Source: Stagonosporopsis chrysanthemi (lineage: Eukaryota; Ascomycota; Dothideomycetes; Pleosporales; Didymellaceae). Taken from it: 64,000 bases of DNA. The notes under the pieces were generated by a model. It had not been told where the DNA came from, ran no database searches, and saw only the letters and a list, made by a program, of their open reading frames with translations. The stretch lies in NCBI GenBank assembly GCA_022560025.1, contig JAFISE010000068.1:62001-126000 (forward strand), in the 5' to 3' direction. The position numbers and the translations under genes were made by a program. Numbering within the stretch: position 1 is the first letter of the stretch; each line of letters begins with the position of its first letter. Below are positions 22,347-33,926 of this stretch, piece by piece.

Positions 22347-25300
22347 AGCGAATCATCTTCAAATCTTTGTCTGTCGCACAGTGAGTCGCTGTATTATATC
22401 ATATCGTCTACCCTTACCGTTCGGTTGAGTCAAGCGTATTAAAGTCTAGATCGCTCAACTTCACGAAGTCTCCAGCGATACGTGTCTGACGGGCTCGAAG
22501 TGATGCAACAGCTTCAGCAGAAGATTGCTTTTGTGACTATCGATTGGCTAACTTAAGAACAATTAGGAGATAGAGTTTCAGTCAATCCAAGTTAGCTATA
22601 TAGCTACCTTAAAATATCATAGCGGGCACTTCAGCCTGCATGAACGACGCAAGGCGACTTGTCGCGCCCCACCTGAGTTATGTGCAGGTGCCCTCTTGCG
22701 GTATCTGAGGTATCAGAAAGAGTGGTTATTTTACTATGTAGGCGTCTGCGCTGCCAAAGTTCAGCTGAGATCGCCCCTTTCGCGTTCGATGACGCGCGTG
22801 TACTTCCGCGTGCAACGGAGTGCCCGCCGTTTCCGCAGCCTGCTTGGTGCATAAGACCTTCACCCTTGCCATAGGCAAGCGTAAATATCCTTTCATGTGA
22901 GGCTTGACGTCTTCTGCTCGTTTGTTCTTTAGCGCCTCTTTCAAGCCGTACAAAGTTGAAGGTCCTGGTATTTATCTTGTAACCTTCTTGCCAACTGATC
23001 GTGATCCAGACGACCAAAGGCGTCCCACGGCCCCACAGAATCCTTCAGACGAACCCCGACCTGCCTGTAGCACAAGGACTACCTTGTGAGCCATCAAGGA
23101 AACACCACAGAATGCTTTCATATTTTCGAAGCTTAGCCTGAAGTTTCCATATACAGCTTGACAGTCCATAGCCTATGTACCGAGGTATATGCACGCTGAT
23201 TGCAGCCTCCCTAATGTGTCAGACGTGGTGCCGCCAACCAGTCAAAGCATTCATGCATCTCGATAATCGGCATTCCCGTAGTCGCTAGCCGTTTAATTCA
23301 GAGAAGTATGGCTGATTGGGCGTGCTTCGTTCGTGTGCTCATTATCTGTCCGGCTTTATCAAGGAAATAACAAAGCCATTATTATGGTCCTAGGCTTGCA
23401 CGAAGGCGCAGTGCTATCACTACTACGTACTTTAGCATTGACCTTCAAACATCGATAATCCCACATATCAAAGTATCTGGCGCTACGTACGTGATACGTT
23501 ACAATGTCCGATACACAAGAGTTCATGAAGTGTCCTTCGTGAAGGAAAGATAGCATCCCGTCGTCTGGCAGGTGAAGTCTAGAACGTGTAGAGCCGTTCC
23601 TCGCACCACAGCGATAAGGCACGTTTGACAGTCCTGGGCGTTGTAGACAGGAACCACGGCATACTAGACCAGTGGGATGATAGCTGTCAATATCACGTCG
23701 TCACGGTGATGGGCCTAACGTGTGGATGAGTGCACCGGGACGGCTCGGTATCTCGAGGTAGGGCATGTGGAATGTCGACAGAGTCGCGCTGGTACAACCT
23801 CAGTGTGAGAAGCGATGGATCTCCTTCTGCACCCCAGATTGCGGAGGTAATCAGGAAGGCAATGGAGACCTCCAATGCAAATCAGCCGTGAATCGTGCGG
23901 TGCTTTCCGAGAATGCCGTCTTCTGCGTGCACACACCAACTACCCTAGGTTCCACCACCGAGTTGCCACGTATACCCTGTCAAAGCGTTTAGCTTACGAA
24001 TCTCACGATGCTTGGAGGCTGGGGCGAAAAGAAGAAGGTCACGAAGTCCTCAGTAGTGCTGCGGCGTCTAGCGCCGAGCAGACGTGTCATGCCTCCAGCC
24101 TCGTGACTGTCATTTGAATCCAGACTTGAGCAAAAAGGGCCGTGTCATAGCGTGCAGTCTCCGGCCGAGCAGGCGACTTCCGGGGACAAACCCAGATCGT
24201 TTTGGCAAGTGCGTGCGATAGGTTGGCCTTGAGCCTTACGCTTTGCAGAGGCAAAAGTCCATCGTCAGGGGTCGAAGATCTTTTTGCGGGGTAGCGTCTC
24301 GTTTAGCTCGGGGAAAGCATTGTTAATCTAAGGAAGATTCGGCTGCAATTCTGTTCGACTTCATCGAAGGGGTGTGATGTGCACAGCCAAGACGTTGGGA
24401 TCTGCACATAGCAACACATGAGCAACTCTCTGCCCGCTCTTCAGTGGTACCAGCGATGCGACCAGCTTTCCATATGGACTGCATGCAAAGGCTTTACGGT
24501 GTGCTCGGTTGGATGCCGAGCTAAAGTAGCTCCCGGACCGTCAACGATGCTGGGGGAGACGTGAGACCGCATGGCGGGGAAGGTTGTAAAACGTAACAGA
24601 TTACCAAAGAAGTCGTTTCGAAGTCAAAGCTGCTGCAGCTAAGTCGTTTCCATGCAGACGCCCAAGACGCGTGTCTGCAGGCGATGTTGAAGGCCTCCAG
24701 CGTGAAAATTCTGTCGTGTCCACCTCAGGAGATGAAGGTTGAAGGCATAGACCATCGTGACTCTGGCACCATTCCCGAGTCCGCCTTGCCCGTGGCCTGT
24801 TGTCATCACGGAATTATAGTCTTCATCGGTCAGTCCCGCGAGTACCGTGTTCAACTGGTCAGAAACAAAGTGGTCCACAACACGTCAAGACGCAGAAACG
24901 GATGCGTTGCGTGAGACAATATGGCGAAAACTGACGAAATCGAAGGTGTGAGACCCGAGATCGATGGCGACACGGGCAATTGCAGCCGCCTGGATGCGAA
25001 AATACGCATTGTCCTTGGGAGTTGTGCAACCGAGTGTCGAGCAAGCCACCTTCTCTGCACATTCCTTTCCAAGCATCGTGAAGGGAAGTGCAAGGCTTCA
25101 AGGGATCACCGAAGGGACAGGCGGCATGCGTCGGCAGCGCCAGCGTTGTGCTTGCAAACGTCCGACGCTACAGAAGGCGCCAGCAGCGAGGCGCTGAGCA
25201 GGCACGACGTGGTGAACGGTGGTCGGACGTTTCTGCCAAAGGATTTCGATGTGTCAAAAACACCAATCTGTTACCCCCTCGAAATTGCGAGATGACCTTG

Positions 25301-25846
25301 TGACCTGTCGCACGTGACGGTCGGTGTGCTGAATTTGCTTCGTCCAGCCGGGGAAAGCACCGCTTGGCAAACTCTTACATCACAGAAATCCATTCATGGC
25401 AGGGTCAGACAGGCGCTGCAACGCCTCCCCGTCGCGGAAGCACGCGCGTGCTATGCTCTGGCTCAGAGGCTAATTGGTCAACCTGTGTCATTCTTGTGCC
25501 AGAATGATCTTTCTAGCTCTGCTCCACTCTGCACCCAGCGTCCGAGCAGTTGGCGCTGCATGAAGCTGGGGTAACTCTTGACTCTTGACTAACAACGTAC
25601 CACGGTCCCTTTGTCTAATAAAACTCTGCAGCTCCGATGAGTGTGGAGTGTTTTGACTATAAGAGACAGCTTCCCTCTTTCACCTGAAGTCCAGACCACC
25701 TGACCTGAACCAAACTATCTCGCTCACCTTCGACTCATCGCTACTTAGGAATATCGCCACTGAGATCCAAATATCAACTACCGCCAACCACCAACCACCT
25801 CGTATCGTCGACACCGAAGCACCACCTAAACATCGTCTGAAATTCA
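22347..25846. other. Gene-poor accessory stretch of about 3.4 kb
   Basis: No open frame longer than about 130 codons and none with recognisable motifs or coherent codon bias on either strand. No terminal repeats, transposase or reverse-transcriptase motifs were seen. The last 200 bp form the leader of the gene at 25847 (CT- and CAA-rich, with TATAAG at about 25658). It could hold heavily decayed DNA or non-coding transcripts; nothing can be asserted. Confidence 0.5.
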
Positions 25847-27343
25847 ATGCAAATCCGTCAGCTCCCGTACGAGATCCTGTCCAAGATTCTTGAGGAGGTT
25901 GCCCAATCCAATATTCGAGATGGTCCTACCTACACCTTCGGATTGTCTCAGGCACCCCTGCCGCTCCAGAAATCCACTCTCCAACGCTATGTGAGAGGTC
26001 CAGTTCCACCTGAGATGCTCAAGTGGGATGCTATCTGTGCTATTCGGACGGTCTGCTGGCAATGGCACGAGTGGGCTCTGGCGTATGCCCTCAAGAACGT
26101 GTACATCCGTCGTTGGAAGGGTGGAGAGGTAAGCATGACGCAATAATGAAAATAATGAACACAGCCTAACAATCAATAGCGATGGGCAGAGCTATCCAAC
26201 CGGAGATCGAGCTATCCCTTGTACGAGCTCATTGATCGCCCCACGGGTACTGCTGTTTACCGCGACCCATTTGCCTCTCTGAAGCAGACTGTACGGAACT
26301 TCAACGACTTCCCGGAGCTGGCCTCTAAGATCAAGCGCATGTGGTTCCATGGTTTCTATACTGCCGAGACAAACCGCATGATCTTCGACTCCCTCAAGAA
26401 CTGCACTAACCTCACCAACCTATCCGTCCCTTGGACCACGATCCGGCACTTGGATGCTCAGTCTTGGCGAACCCTCTTGACCGGCAACGGCAAGCCTCTC
26501 GAGTCCTTAGAGCTTCAATGCATCGATCCAACGTCACAGCAGGCTGCCGAGAAGGAGAACCAGGTCGATCTCAAGGCACTGCAGTCAGCCAACTTCGGTC
26601 AACTGAGGCGACTGAAGATCTTCGGTGACACCACGTTCATGCCTATCACGGACGACGATCTCTTTGCAATTGCCCGCACCGCCACGCATCTTGAGGAATT
26701 TCACATGACATGTATATCCACCATTACCATCGATGGTGTCATGGCTATTGTCAAGGCATCTCGCAACACCCTCCGGGTACTCGAGCACAGCCCTCGGTCA
26801 CAGGATGGCTTCTGGCACCCGCACCCAGGCTCTCCAAGCGACAGTGAGCACCTCTGCGAGACATTCCGCAGCTGCCCCAAGCTCGAGACTCTGTCCATTT
26901 CTCTTCCATCCGTGTGCGCGGACTTGTTCTCCCACGAGGACGCCAAGTTCAGGGGTGACATGCAGGTGCGCGCGCTCCATCTGTGCGGCCACGAGCATGG
27001 GCGCTCCACCCAGGAAGCCACCGACGCTTTACAGCAGCTGCTGCAGCAGGCTCGTGCCTTGGTTCAGCGACGCGCCAAGAGCGCCATCCCTCAGGAGCTC
27101 TACGTAGAGCTCTTCTTCGCAGACTGCATCTTCGAGCCCGGTTCCGCCTCCGTCCACGGCGACTTCGCCCTCGCGCAGGCCATCTCCGACGGACTCTGGC
27201 CCTCACACGTCGAGTTCAGCGGCAAGGGCCCCTACGGCAGTACCGGCCTCTACGAGAAGGAGCAAGAGGGCCCCTTCCAGCGCATCGACGAAGATGAGTT
27301 CCTGGCTGGCGTCCGCAGACGGCTTCACTCCATCTCGACTTGA
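25847..27343 (+). CDS. F-box-like/leucine-rich protein, function unknown
   Basis: Exons 25847-26128 and 26180-27343 (51-bp intron, phase 0) give 481 residues. The start MQIRQLPYEILSKILEEVAQ is an F-box-like opening helix pair, and AICAIRTVCWQWHEWA resembles the C-terminal F-box half. The body has irregular leucine-rich repeat character (LTNLSVPWTTIRHLDAQSW, LESLELQCID, LRRLKIFGDTTF, LETLSISLPSV). A role as substrate adaptor of an SCF ubiquitin ligase is the family-based guess; no target can be named. Codon use is C-biased and the reading frame is intact, in contrast to the decayed DNA to its left. Confidence 0.78.
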
Positions 27344-28217
27344 TTCGACCTACGACTTTACTTCTCCTGTACTCCTATGGCGGTTTTCTTTTTCAGCATT
27401 ACGACTTTTAACGATTGGTTTGCGCGCACAGGCAGCGAGCCTGGATGATACCAGGCCTGAGAGCCACCAGCATGCAAAATAAAAAGCTTACGTATACCTC
27501 TGGGCGGGCATTTGCATGGACGACGGATCGTCGCTCCCTCTAGCGTTTTGGCGTTCACCTAGGCATTCGATCAATGTACTCTTTTGCATCCTCCATATCT
27601 TCGATGAATGCGTGATGAATAATAGGAGCCTAACACATTTCATAACCCTGTTGATCGCGCCAGATAAAACCCGTTCCTCCGCGCGCTTCTAACGATCTCT
27701 TTCTTTTTCATCCATCCCCCTGAGTAGACAATTGCCAGCAGCATATGTGCGGGGCGGATTCGTCAATGCCAATCTCCTCGTCCGTGCAGAACGACTGCCG
27801 TCTCCGGAGGAGGAGTAGTAGTGGGGACCCAACGCTGACATATCCCCATTCCCGTCCGATGTCTTTAATTCACAATCATTCCCTGAGACTCCACCCATTC
27901 ACATGATGCAGATACAGGGCCGTTCACTATAGCTCGCGCGCGCGCGCGGCACGCGGCGGGAAAGCTTCAACTATTTTCCAAGTATCTTCCAAGTATCTTC
28001 CAAGCTACCCGGCGTTCATTGCAGATCCGCGCCAGCACCATGTGGACGCATTAGCTTACTGTATGTAGTCGTAACCCGACATTTGTCTTTTTTCCCGCGC
28101 ACACAGAAAAGTAGCACAGCATAGTGTCGGGATTTCCTCCTGTCTACGGCAACAAGATGCGATGCAAGAGAGATGGAGGTGATGGCATTACTTTCATTAC
28201 TGCTGGTAGGGGGGGAA
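27344..28217. other. Intergenic region with short tandem repeats and a CG run
   Basis: 3' flanks of two converging genes. It holds an alternating CG run near 27933-27947 and an 11-bp repeat (TTCCAAGTATC) with two full copies and a partial third at 27976-28004. No coding signal on either strand. Confidence 0.55.
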
Positions 28218-28475
28218 CTACATGATGTCGCACTTGGACGGCAGTCCACACGGGCCCTCGCTGTCCTTCTTCTTCTCCTGCGGGCCCGTGGGCTGCTCGG
28301 GGACCCTCTGCGTCGTCGGCGCCGCAGCAGGGGTGTCCTTCAGCGCGCCCGCCGTCCCGTTCTCCGTCTGTTTTTGCGTGGTGTTTGTGTTTGTGGCTGA
28401 GCTCGGCGTCGTGGTGTATGTAGCCGCGGGCGCGGTTTGCGTCCCGTTGACCCCCGTCGTGGTGGTGCCATCTAG
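28218..28475 (-). other. In-frame C-terminal extension behind a UGA-CUA stop (readthrough candidate) with CaaX end
   Basis: The reading frame of the quinone reductase continues without interruption for 85 codons past its UGA stop and ends at a TAG (28218-28220). Roughly 71 of the 85 codons end in G or C, the same bias as the gene itself. The encoded tail is Thr/Pro/Ala-rich (LDGTTTTGVNGTQ at the start), becomes charged (GPQEKKKDSE) and ends GPCGLPSKCDIM: a CaaX box (CDIM, Met-ending boxes are usually farnesylated) with a second cysteine suited to palmitoylation. The stop context UGA-CUA is the established readthrough-promoting motif in fungi and animals. Alternatives are an alternative intron removing the stop (a weak CCC|GTGACT donor overlaps it) or a recent nonsense mutation in a formerly longer protein. 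Confidence 0.7.
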
Positions 28476-29233
28476 TCACGGGTGGGCCTTGGCCACGGCA
28501 GCGTAGAAGGCCTTGCCCTGCTCGGTGGCGACGGTGAGCTCGAGCGCGGTGGGCTGGCGGCTGCCGTCTGCGCCGGAGAAGGTGCCCGCGCCCCAGGGCG
28601 AGCCGCCGTGGATCTCGTCGAGGTTAGAGAGCTGCGCGAAGACGGTCTTGTAGCCCAGGGGCACGTAGATGAAGCCGTGGTGAGTCAGGGTCGACATGAC
28701 GGAAATGGCAGTCGACTCCTGGCCGCCGCCGAGGGTGCCGGTGCTGATGAACAGTCCGGCGTATTTGCCCCAGTAGCCTCCTGTGGCCCATTGGCCGCCC
28801 GTCTTGTCCCAGAAGGTCTTGAACTGGGCGGGGAAGTTGCCGTAGCGAGTGGGGATGCCGAAGAGGATACCGTCGAAGGCCTCGAGCTCCTTGGGGTCGT
28901 TCAGGACCGCGACATCGGTGGGCTTGGGAGGAGCGTGCATCTTGGCGAGGACCTCGTCGGAAAGCGTCTCGGGGACCTGGAAGAGGGTGGCATCGCCGCC
29001 AGCCTCGCGGATGCCCTTGAGTTCAGCTTCGGCCTGTGGTGGCGTTAGCAGGCCGTGGTGATAGGAATCGAAGCAGAGGCCATTGATGCAGTGCAAGCGA
29101 GTGAAGGATTCCAATCACATGATTGAAATCACAGACCAACAGGACGTATACAATGGCGCGAGAGAGAGCAACATACCAATGTCTTGACATGGCCATACAT
29201 GGAGTAGTAAACAATAGCGATCTTAGGCGCCAT
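28476..29233 (-). CDS. Flavodoxin-like NAD(P)H:quinone oxidoreductase (WrbA/Pst2/Alt a 7 family)
   Basis: FMN-dependent enzyme that reduces quinones by two electrons and protects against oxidative stress; fungal members include yeast Pst2, Rfs1 and Ycp4, which associate with membrane rafts and eisosomes, and the minor allergen Alt a 7. Exons 29177-29233 and 28476-29033 (143-bp intron, phase 0) give 204 residues, the same length as Alt a 7. Motifs: MAPKIAIVYYSMYGHVKTL (flavin phosphate loop), LFGIPTRYGNFPAQFKTFWD, GLFISTGTLGGGQE, HGGSPWGAGTFSGADGSRQP. The stop is UGA immediately followed by CUA, and the same frame continues open for 85 codons to a CaaX terminus. The gene would then yield a 204-residue soluble and a 290-residue lipid-anchored form. 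Confidence 0.95.
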
Positions 29234-29342
29234 TATGAAGTAGTATCGTCGGGGGTATCACGAACAAGAAAAAGGACTGAATCAATTACTAGTATTGTAT
29301 CCAGCTCCAGAAGAAGAGGAGGAGGAGGGGTAGCAGCCAGCC

Positions 29343-29349
29343 TTTTATA
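29343..29349 (-). promoter_or_regulatory. TATA box candidate for the quinone reductase gene
   Basis: TATAAAA on the minus strand 110 bp before the start codon. C-rich runs containing CCCCT, the core of stress-response elements, lie about 100 bp further upstream (29440-29455). This fits a stress-inducible gene but is not proof. Confidence 0.45.
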
Positions 29350-30853
29350 CACCCACCCACGCAGCGTATGAAAGCGCGCAAGCCGCGCCGCATTCCTCGC
29401 CCGGGGCCAATGACAATTGGGGGCGCCCGAGCCAACCCGTCCCCCCCCCTCCCCATGATCGCAGCAATTCGCCAATACAGTACCCATACCCATAAACCCC
29501 CAAACGGCTCTCCGATTGCACAGAGCTGGTTTCCGATCGGGCGGTCAACCTTCGCTCGGACGATTGCCGTTAGCGCCGCCTGCGCATGTGGGGCTTGCTC
29601 TGATTATCAAACGCTCATGTAATGGTTGACAACCACGCCTTGTTTTCTTGCAGGGCTGGAGAAGAGCGGCGCGAGTTCCGTGCCCCCCAGCCTTGATTTG
29701 CGATCACTCGAGCATCATTGTTGTCTCGATGCATCCATGTCCCGCCGCCCGGGACGAGAAAATTCCCGGCCCGCGCGCGCACGCGCTGGCTTACGGGACG
29801 CTGCGTAAGCAATGCAATGTACGAGTGTTCCTGGACTAACGCGGTGGGGCAATAATGCGGGGGTGTTTTTGTTTCGCTTCTCAGCGAGTTGTTTTTGATC
29901 TCTGCGCATGCCGCCGATTGACGACATGTTTGCACTTTTATCCGGTTGAGTAAACAACTTTCGATGGCGTATGTGTGTGGATTGTGAGAGGCCTGGTTCT
30001 CGAGTCTTCGTAGAGAATCGGGGGGGGGGGGGGATCTATGGCTCCAACTCTCGATAGAGACTGTCACAGTGACTTACTTACTTGGCACAAGATTTAGCAA
30101 TAGGCTGGTTGTAGGAATATGACGTCTTTGATTGTTTACGGGAAGCAGTCTGTCTATGATCACCTAATCTGCCTACATAACCATATCCCCATGTCTGTAA
30201 ATCCCAACCAACACTAGCAGTAAGAGCAAAAAGGCACCGAGTAGGTACATATGCACCTCGTGTCCCCCGTCCCCTCCCCGTCCCCTCCCCTCCCCTCCCC
30301 CAAAGAAGGACCGAGCCGCAAGCCTCCGACTCGACTCACGCACCTGGCTGGCTCCACAAACAGCAGAGGCCCTCGGACCTCCCCTCACAGCATTCCCACA
30401 CAATACTCCCCAATCAGGTGCAGACGTCCAACATTAAGGACTATACAACACAACACAGCACAACACAAGAACAAGAGCATTTTAACAGGATAATAGTATA
30501 GTTTAACTCCCCACCTCCCTTTTTGATGGAAAGGCGCTATATACTCGGAAGGAAAAGATGCCGTATTAAAATACTCGTGCGAGACACCAAATCTGCTCGC
30601 AAATGGCGATGATGCTGTGATGTGGTGTGTGGTATCTTCCGTTTCCGTCAAGGCGATGCAAAACAAAAAAAGAGATAAAGAGAAAGAGGAAGAGAACAAA
30701 GCTCCCGCTCTAGAGAAACGCCTAGAAAAGTGAGAAGAGAGCGTGATGGCTACACACGTTCGAGATTAATGCCTGCATGAGAATTTTTCCGAACCAAGAA
30801 GAAAGCTGAGTAAGAAGAAGGCAAAAAGTTGGGGAACATCTACAGGGCCGCCG
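29350..30853. other. Gene-free region with G14 run and C-rich repeat
   Basis: About 1.5 kb between the quinone reductase promoter and the end of the WD40 gene. It contains a run of 14 G at about 30020-30033 and a CCCCT/CCCCG-type repeat at about 30266-30301 whose minus strand could fold as a G-quadruplex. No coding signal found. Confidence 0.55.
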
Positions 30854-32858
30854 TCATACGACGAGCGAGCCGAAATCGACGCCTCTGCGCTGGCGCTCGA
30901 CCTCGTTGGTGTGGTTGCGCTCGAAAGCGGCGAGGGCGTGGTCGGGCGCCCAGTCTGTGACGAGGTCGTCGCGGTCGGAGTCGAAGGAGCCGCGGCGGGC
31001 GGTGCGCTCCGCCCAGCCGGTGCGTTCGAGCTCGATGATGCCGCCGAAGCGGCGTTCGCCGTTGGCGATGAAGAGGGATTGGCCGTCCGGGGTGAAGGAG
31101 ATGCCGCCGATGGGGCCGAAGAAGTCGAATGTCTGTTTTGATTCAAAGGTTTGCGCGTTGATGATGCTGATGTAGTCGTCTGCTTCGGCGGCTACCAGGA
31201 CGCGGGGGCCCGAGCCGATCGGGGAGAAGCGGAGAGCGCGTGGGATGCTGAGCTCGCTGGTGAGAACTGTCAGTGGCTGCGCCCAGTAGCGAGCGTCCCA
31301 GACGACGACAGTCGAGTCTTGGGCTGCGGTTGCGACGTGGATGCCGTCGTCTGCCCACGCGCATGCAAAGGCGTCGTCCGTGTGAGTCTTGAGAGCCTCG
31401 AAGGGCTGCCCTGTCTCGGCATTTGTGATGAGGGTTTCTTGGAAGTCACCGACTACGACGCGCATTCGACCGTTGGGGCTGGTGGCCGAGCAGTTGACAG
31501 CCGCCGAGTACTGGAAATTGTGCGTGAAGGTGTTCGTTGCACAGTCCAGTATGCGTAAGCGATAGTCGTTCGAGCAGAGGACGGCTTGCGGGTGATATGT
31601 GGTCCGTGATTCGAACAGGTGCAGATGGTTGACGATCTTCGATTTTGTATCTACGGCGAAGTCTGACGTTCGGCCGAAGGTGCAGGGAGTGTCTGCCGTC
31701 GACGACAGATTGCTGATGGCATATTCGCCCTCGAAGGCGCCTGCTATCAATACATCGTTAAGGGTAGCAATGGTGGTGATGGAGCCGTCAAGGGCAGTCT
31801 TCTTGCTCAGATCGATGACTGCTCTGGCAGGCGAGCCCTCGGCATCTGTGCACATTACTTTTTGACCCGCTGCATAGAAGACATCGTTCCTGGAAGTGGC
31901 GGCCAACACATTCCGGAGCTGGAAGTGAGGAAAGTAAGCTCGATGCGAGGTAGTGTTTCTCCTGAACGAGAAGAAGCTGTCTGCGTTGGGGAGCGGACGT
32001 GCGTACTGCTGGGTTGTGTTAGCTGATACCATCTTCAACGGAGCCGAATCTGCCTACCGTGCGTGTCTCCCTCAACCTGGGCGACAATCTCTCCTGCTCA
32101 CACTCTCTCCGTTTGCTCCGCACTGAACGTCTCGTGGTGTTGCGCACACTCCAATCGATGCCCTGGTAGTCGTACCTGTCGCCGTGCAAGTCGTCCCGCG
32201 TGATGACGTTCGGCAGCTGCACGAGATCGAGACCAGGCACCGTCGACTTTTCCGGGGTGAGGTAGTGGAAGAAGGACGTGATGGGCACAAACTGGCTCTT
32301 GTCTTTGATGCTCAGGTAGGCGTCCGGCCAGGCGGGCAGGGGTTCCAGCGAGGGCTCGGAGCTCGACAGGTGGGCGAGGTACGGCGGGGGCGGGGGCACG
32401 TGGACGTTGTTGATGTGGAAGGAGGTCATGTCGCTGGTCGGCGGCGGGATGGCGTCGTGCGCAAAGGACTGGTAGTGGGCCATGGCGGCGTGCATGTGGA
32501 TGCCGGCAGCGCCCAGGGAGGTGGCCAGCAGGGCCGGCGGCGCGGGTGGTGGTGCGGTGAAGTCTGCTAAGGATATGCCCCCGCCCTCGTCGTCGTCACT
32601 GACGACATCTTCTCCGTGGCTGGTGGGCGGCCTGCTGTCCGACAGCGTGGCGAGTGTCGCGGCGGCGGCGGCGAGCGCGCTGAGCGAGGCGGCCAGATGG
32701 GTGGTGGTGGTGGTGGTGGTGGGGATGCTGGTGGTCGAGGCGGTGCCTGTGCCTGCGTTTGCGTCGTGGCCCAGGGCGCCGGTGGTGGGTGGCGTGGGTG
32801 CGAGGAGGTGCTGCTCGTCGTAGTGCGGCAGCCCGTAGTGCGGGTGCGGGCTGGTCAT
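30854..32858 (-). CDS. WD40-repeat protein (DUF2415-type), function unknown
   Basis: Exons 32058-32858 and 30854-32005 (52-bp intron, phase 0) give 650 residues if translation starts at MTSPHPHYGLPHY. The N-terminal third is low complexity, with a Thr run, an Ala-rich stretch and Pro runs. From about residue 230 it carries the conserved DWSVRNTTRRSVRSKRRE, then a beta-propeller with WD-like repeats (VVGDFQETLITNAETGQP, ACAWADDGIHVATAAQDSTV, VVVWDARYW, ISFTPDGQSLFIANGE). It ends RRGVDFGSLVV, which I associate with fungal WD proteins carrying DUF2415. The frame stays open without a stop to an ATG at 33383, so a longer start is possible but compositionally unlikely. No specific role can be given. 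Confidence 0.82.
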
Positions 32859-32964
32859 GGCAGCCCGCGGTCGGTGGGGAGGCCAGCCAGCGTTGGTCGG
32901 CAGAGCCACTACTGGGGCAGGGCCGCAGTCTGTCTGAGGCGGTGCGCGGTGTCGAGTCTGCGAG

Positions 32965-32966
32965 CT

Positions 32967-33009
<43 letters not shown>

Positions 33010-33010
33010 A
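32965..33010. repeat. GTCTGC hexanucleotide microsatellite
   Basis: Seven to eight tandem copies of GCGTCT/GTCTGC. On the minus strand it would read Asp-Ala repeats in the frame of the WD40 gene if translation began upstream at 33383. Likely length-variable between strains. Confidence 0.85.
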
Positions 33011-33813
33011 CACAGAGAACGTCTGCGGACGGGCTCACAAGGTGCAGACAGGTGCAGGCAGGCTGGTGGGCTGGCTGGGCGCGGCGGCTCTCTATGGGCG
33101 GCGCAGCGTGGGGGGCATTTGGTGGAGGCTGCTGCAACTGGACGACGGGACAGCCGGACGACTTGCATTCACCGACGACACTTGTGGACGCGAGCGCTAT
33201 GTAGGGAGCGCCGAACGACTCTGGCCGCGCTGCCCACTCACTCGCTGCCTGCACGGGAGCTGCGGCCTGCAGGCGAGGCAGAGGCCGTAACGAGCGCGGC
33301 GGGGGGTCGCTGTCGGGTGCACCTGGTGCGCTGCACTGCGCCATGCGAAGGCCGTCCATGATCAGACCATGCAATGCACGCACGCGAAGGGCGGCTCACG
33401 CACCCTCGCTGATGATGGCCTGCCGCTGCCAGCCCAGCGTCCGGTGGCAGCAACCCTCGCCGACGCTCCTCCACACGCTGTGCAGGGTGCAGCCGTTCGG
33501 GCGCATGGCAATGCGCTGAGCAGCACGCCGCTCGGGGCCATGGCCGCCTGCGTCGACCAGACCGCCAGCCGCGCACTACGGTGCCGCTCCACCATGGCAC
33601 AGAGCTGTGTTGCTGCCCAAGGACCCTCCCTCGAGCCCACACATCGCGACGTGCTCGCGCCGCACATCTGTGCCCGCCGCGGTGCGTGCAGACGGCCAGC
33701 TCCAGCCTGTCTGTGCCTGTGCCTGTGCCTGTCGCGCACTGTCAGGGCTAAACGGCCGGCACGGCGTGCTTCCAGGCGTGCAGTCGCACAACGGTTTCTT
33801 TAACAAGCAAAGG

Positions 33814-33814
<1 letters not shown>

Positions 33815-33854
<40 letters not shown>

Positions 33855-33869
33855 CGGGGGCAGGGGGGT

Positions 33870-33925
<56 letters not shown>
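33815..33925. repeat. Near-homopolymeric G tract of 111 bp
   Basis: G40, then C, G5, CA, G6, T and G56 on the plus strand. Such a length is exceptional in nuclear DNA. It could form extended G-quadruplex structures, or it may be inflated by sequencing or assembly (no-signal bases are read as G on two-colour instruments). Confidence 0.9.

Positions 33926-33926
<1 letters not shown>

Noticed and set aside
28476..28478. UGA read as selenocysteine in the quinone reductase
   Set aside because: Ascomycete fungi lack the selenocysteine machinery, the stop lies at the normal end of the family, and UGA-CUA is a readthrough context; simple readthrough or alternative splicing explains it better.
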